DNA of 64,000 nucleotides from Pilaira anomala (lineage: Eukaryota; Mucoromycota; Mucoromycetes; Mucorales; Mucoraceae), in contig JAIXMQ010000041.1 in assembly GCA_025716855.1 (NCBI GenBank), forward strand, positions 218,129 through 282,128, given 5' to 3'. Position 1 is the stretch's first letter. Every line of letters begins with the position of its first letter. The translations under genes were made by a program, and so were the position numbers. The notes below the pieces were generated by a model. It was not told the DNA's origin, searched no databases, and saw only the letters and a program-made list of their open reading frames with translations. Below, piece after piece: positions 60,510 through 64,000 of the stretch.

Positions 60510-62869
60510 ATGCCTGTTATAAGATATCAACTTGAAAGTGTAGTGAAATGCCTGTCGTGCGATATTACTTTCTCAAGAAAAAGTACCTTGAAGCGACATT
60601 TACTGAATAAGCACAATGTCGACATGGACACATAAGTTTCTTAGTCGTAACCAACTTTTGTAAACTAACCAGTTCGCTTGGTAAATAGTACCGAGTCTGT
60701 TGAAGAACGTAGCCGACGTACTAGAGAGTTTGTAACTGAGCCCGGGTATAGCTATGTCGAAACTGTTGCTCCAGTCGATAGACCATCTTCTATTCCTGGC
60801 CCTTCTTCTCCTGAACCTACGTAAGTTATTATTCATAATTATTAATTTTTCTCAATAATAACTTAATAAACAGCAACAATTTTATGTTCGAAGGTGGAGC
60901 TAGTTATGACGGCGGTGGATCAATTGGATCTGATATTGATGAAGGTAGTTTTCATATAGATGAAGATAACGAAAGACCTAATTATGAAGGTGGCATTATG
61001 AAATTCGAGCCTGAAGAGGAGGAAAGTAGTACTAGCAGTAGTGAATCAGAAGAAGATATAGAAGAGAGCCGTCCTTTTCAAAAACCTGCTGGAATCGAAG
61101 GAATGTTCAGCCATAACATTTGGAGTCCCTTTTGCAGCGAATTAGGAACGATAATTATTTTATTCTTTAAAGCAAGCAAAGATAACTTCTCTCGTCGCAT
61201 TACTTTGAAAATCCTCGCCTTGGTACGTGAAGTGCTTAGAGCATTTCATGATCAACATACTCGGCATGAAAAAAGTTCTCCAGCAGCATCGGTTCACCAA
61301 TAATCAAGAGCGTTCTAATCTCGAGCAGAAGTTATTTGAATTTGGTCCCATTTCAACCTTTCCTTCCAATGACAAAGTGTGTAAATTTTATAAGAAGCGC
61401 CGAAATAACTTCCCAAAGGTAGCTGTCAAAAAATGTACGGTTTTAAAGAATGAAAAAAAATATCGACTTCTGGATGTTTCCAATAACTGAGCATTTGAGA
61501 CTTGTTCTTGGTAACAAGAAGAAAGTTGAAATGCTCGTTTCTTTACCCGACAGAACGGCTGGTATTCGAACACACTTGAATCAGGGCGAAAAATGGAAAT
61601 ATACCAGTGAATTTCAATTACCTATGATTCCATGTATTAATGAAAGTCTTCAGTATTTATGGATCAGTGATGTTGTAACCATTGATAATACTAGAATCAA
61701 CTTTCTCGTTGATAGTTTTTTCCTTGAAAATAGTAAAACTCAAGCCTCTGTATTTAGACTTGATCAATTCACTCCAAGCAATGCCTACCTACAGTATTTA
61801 AAAATGTCTCGACAAATCATCCTGCATTTAATAACTATAATATTACTGCTAGTGATAATATATTTGTAGTTTTCGATAAACGTGGTGAATTGGCATCAAT
61901 GCTGTACATAGAAAAGATTAAATATAATTTTTCAGAATACTTGACTACTCTTGATAAAATTGTTGAAAATTTTATAGCAGCTATGGACAATCTTCATCAT
62001 ACCTATGTCACGAATGGAAGCAGAGCTCAAGGCCAAGAAATTCGTCAATTTGAAAATTCACGGTGGATATTTACACAGGCTACGCCTTATGATAAGCTGA
62101 AAGGCTCTTCCTTGTGTGATCGCTTAAAGTGCCATTTGTAGTTCATTTAGCAGCTGATATAGTTCGTTTTGCTGCTGCACCTCATACCGAATTAGAAAAA
62201 GGTGAACAATGCAACGAGTTTACTCGCGATAGGATGTTTCACACGAACAGACAAAATATTTCTCGTGATGTGTGCTCTGTTGTTCCTGTACAGTTTATGC
62301 TTCGACATATTTCGCAAGGCGGGGTCTGGACAAACAACTTTAAGTGTATAGAGGATTATGGATTGGGTGTGAAGGAGTTCGTTGAATCAGAAGTCTACAA
62401 GCAATATTTCATTTCTAATGACCGTGAGCTTGTAGATAATAACAACCTCTACTATAAAAAAGGCGTAGTTGGTATGGCAAATATTTTTAATCAAGGCGAT
62501 GGAAATGAATCCGTACTGTGAAAGATTGCTGTAAAAGATAAGAAGGAAAACAAGGTCGTCGTACATGCATATAAATTTATGCCAAACACCAGCATCTCAG
62601 GATATCAGTCTCTAAGTGTATTCGATACCTGCTATGTGGATAAGGCAAAGAATTTTATTGTTCGCCGTGCTCCTCATAAAGATTTTGCTCTTTTCCTGGA
62701 TCAACATGGTGAGGTTAAACTTGATGAAGTCATGGACATGTTCCAGCCCCTTACCACTGTTTCTTCCTTGGATCATAACTACCTGGTTGTAAACAAATCA
62801 AGATTTGGTACCCTGTGGTGGTTAAAGAATACAAACTGGAGCTATCAAACCATCCAACGCAATGTTTAA
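60510..62869 (+). mobile_element. degraded transposon-type protein with N-terminal C2H2 finger
   Basis: Frame begins MPVIRYQLESVVKCLSC with a CX2CX12HX4H zinc finger, then a stop. After a probable intron come an acidic Ser/Glu linker (GSIGSDIDEG, SSTSSSESEEDIEES) and a helical block (SPFCSELGTIIILFFKAS, NFSRRITLKILALV). The reading then jumps frames near 61310, 61470, 61805 and 62120 (NQGEKWKYTSEFQLPMIPC; FVVFDKRGELASM; RDMF-like RDRMFHTNRQNISRDVC; FMLRHISQGGVW). The last part is KFMPNTSISGYQSLSVFDTC ending RNV. The layout (finger, acidic linker, long conserved helices) and its multi-frame decay fit a large fungal DNA-transposon protein, perhaps of the KDZ/Plavaka sort. The DDE core itself is not recognisable, so the class is open. 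Confidence 0.55.
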
Positions 62870-63365
62870 AGTTTTTATTTTTTGTTTTTGAAATAGCATT
62901 TTTTTTTTTATTTTTTCTCAAATTAGGAAATATATGTAACCGTTTGTAATCTCAGTTTGAGGTATCTCCCCGTTTTTTTGGTCAAGCAAACCCAACTTTA
63001 TTTTTAATTTTTATCCAATGTAATCATTTATTTTTGATTTGCACCCAGCTTAAGTAGTACGATTTTCCAATTATGAAATATATCGCTCTGGGCGTGTAGA
63101 AGAAAATAAAATACTATGTTCAGTGTACATACACACTGAAAAAGTTACAGATAAAATTCAGTATATATAAACTAGCCGACCTACGGCCGTCGTCGCCCTA
63201 AACGGGCGCTGGTGGTGAGCAATGCTTAACGGGTGTTTTTTTTTTCAATGCTAATCGAGTAATCTCTTCTATCGCTAATTAAATATTTTCTTTTACATTT
63301 GCTTTTTAATAATGTTTATTAAATATGTCATGTTTTTTTTGGTGATATAAGAATTTAAAATTAAT
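62870..63365. other. intergenic, 0.5 kb, with a GC-rich element
   Basis: AT-rich except for a 60-70 bp GC-rich element at 63170-63236 listed separately. No exon. Confidence 0.5.
63170..63236 (+). repeat. GC-rich palindromic element
   Basis: Sharp GC-rich island in AT-rich DNA. It contains the palindrome ACGGCCGT (about 63183-63190) and a hairpin-capable CGCCC-taaa-CGGGCG stretch (about 63193-63208). It looks like the terminus of a non-autonomous mobile element or a SINE-like fragment; copy number cannot be judged from one window. Confidence 0.5.
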
Positions 63366-63740
63366 TTATTTATAAGAAAAACGTAAAAAAAAAGAGCCTT
63401 GTATTGAATGAGGCCATTTGAAAGTCAACGTGAAATGTAGACTACTGACAGGGTTATTGGTGTACAGGTCCTTGCTGATTCGCTCTGTATCTAATATTAC
63501 ATTCATGTCAGTAAACTGTTATATATATATTGAAAAACAAAAAAAAAAAATTATATGGTAATTGACCCTGCTCAATGACACCACGGAACACAGAGCATCA
63601 CGTGTTTCCAAAGGTTGAACATTTAAAAGAGGCATGATTAGCATATTGGTCACCTGCAATAAATCTTTCTTCCTATGCTTGTAAAAAACCGAGAGGTTTT
63701 CAGAACTGAGAGAAATTGTCTTAACAGACATTGTAGACAT
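63366..63740 (-). CDS. possible small two-exon gene
   Basis: Minus-strand ATG at 63740: MSTMSVKTISLSSENLSVF, then YKHRKKDLLQVTNMLIM and ETRDALCSVVSLSR. A weak donor (gtcaat after 63567) and an acceptor at 63516-63517 would join it in phase 0 to FTDMNVILDTERISKDLY and NNPVSSLHFTLTFKWPH, ending at 63366. Composition is protein-like on both sides. The donor is non-consensus and no family is recognised, so this may also be a relic. Confidence 0.35.
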
Positions 63741-64000
63741 AGAAGTAAATAGAAAATATAATAAATAGAAAAGAAAAGAGTTTTTTTCCCTTTCCCTTGT
63801 AACTTTTATCGCAAAACATTATCTAAAAATAATCTAAGACGTACGAAAAATTATTACAAATTCACATGATATTTCTTGTGCAGAATTGTTTATAAGAAAA
63901 AAGGGGGTAATGTAAATGAAAAAAAAAGGTTAAATGAAAAAGCAACTGTTTATTTAAACGGAAAAAAAATTTACTTTATTAAAATGTAAAAGGTATATAT

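Noticed and set aside
1..64000. CRISPR arrays, rRNA and tRNA genes
   Set aside because: No regularly spaced repeats and no tRNA T-arm or rRNA cores were noticed by eye; a tRNAscan run would be decisive.

Overview
The window is nuclear DNA from a filamentous fungus, most likely an early-diverging one of the Mucoromycota (Mucorales-like). The reasons are: AT-rich sequence full of A and T homopolymers; compact genes with several 50-100 bp GT-AG introns; fungal housekeeping proteins; and, at the right end, gene families I associate with Mucoromycota. The taxon is an inference. No tRNA, rRNA or CRISPR array was seen by eye.

Positions 1-33600 are a gene-dense housekeeping region. In order: a tyrosine phosphatase cut by the left edge (-), an unrecognised nuclear-looking protein (-), an F-box protein (+), a mitochondrial ornithine-type carrier (+), peroxisomal uricase (-), Pus7/TruD pseudouridine synthase (-), Mediator subunit MED20 (+), a Kre9/Knh1-like GPI wall protein (-), NAC beta subunit (-), a DEN1/SENP8-type NEDD8 protease (-), three small surface or unknown proteins (+), SPT6 (+), the 2-oxoglutarate dehydrogenase E2 subunit (-), RPB9 (-), an Old Yellow Enzyme (+) and a SAM methyltransferase (-). 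Several annotations depend on very short exons (11, 14 and 23 nt) that I reconstructed from splice sites.

Positions 33600-53000 are looser, with long gene-free stretches. They hold an Ecl1-like zinc protein, an F-box/WD40 protein, ribosomal protein eL6, a vacuolar aspartic proteinase (PEP4-like), a GPI-type surface protein and a SulP sulfate permease. About 4.6 kb upstream of the permease contains no convincing gene.

Positions 53000-64000 are an accessory segment, the most unusual part of the window. It carries a broken, 3'-truncated intron-bearing gene that looks like a Fanzor/TnpB-type (RuvC) nuclease, a stop-containing fragment of a hybrid histidine kinase abutting it, an intact 7-exon gene of unknown function with a possible PD-(D/E)XK-like core, and a frameshifted 2.4-kb transposon-type open frame starting with a C2H2 finger. 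After these come a short GC-rich palindromic element and a possible small gene at the edge. It reads as a mobile-element graveyard around one surviving lineage-specific gene.
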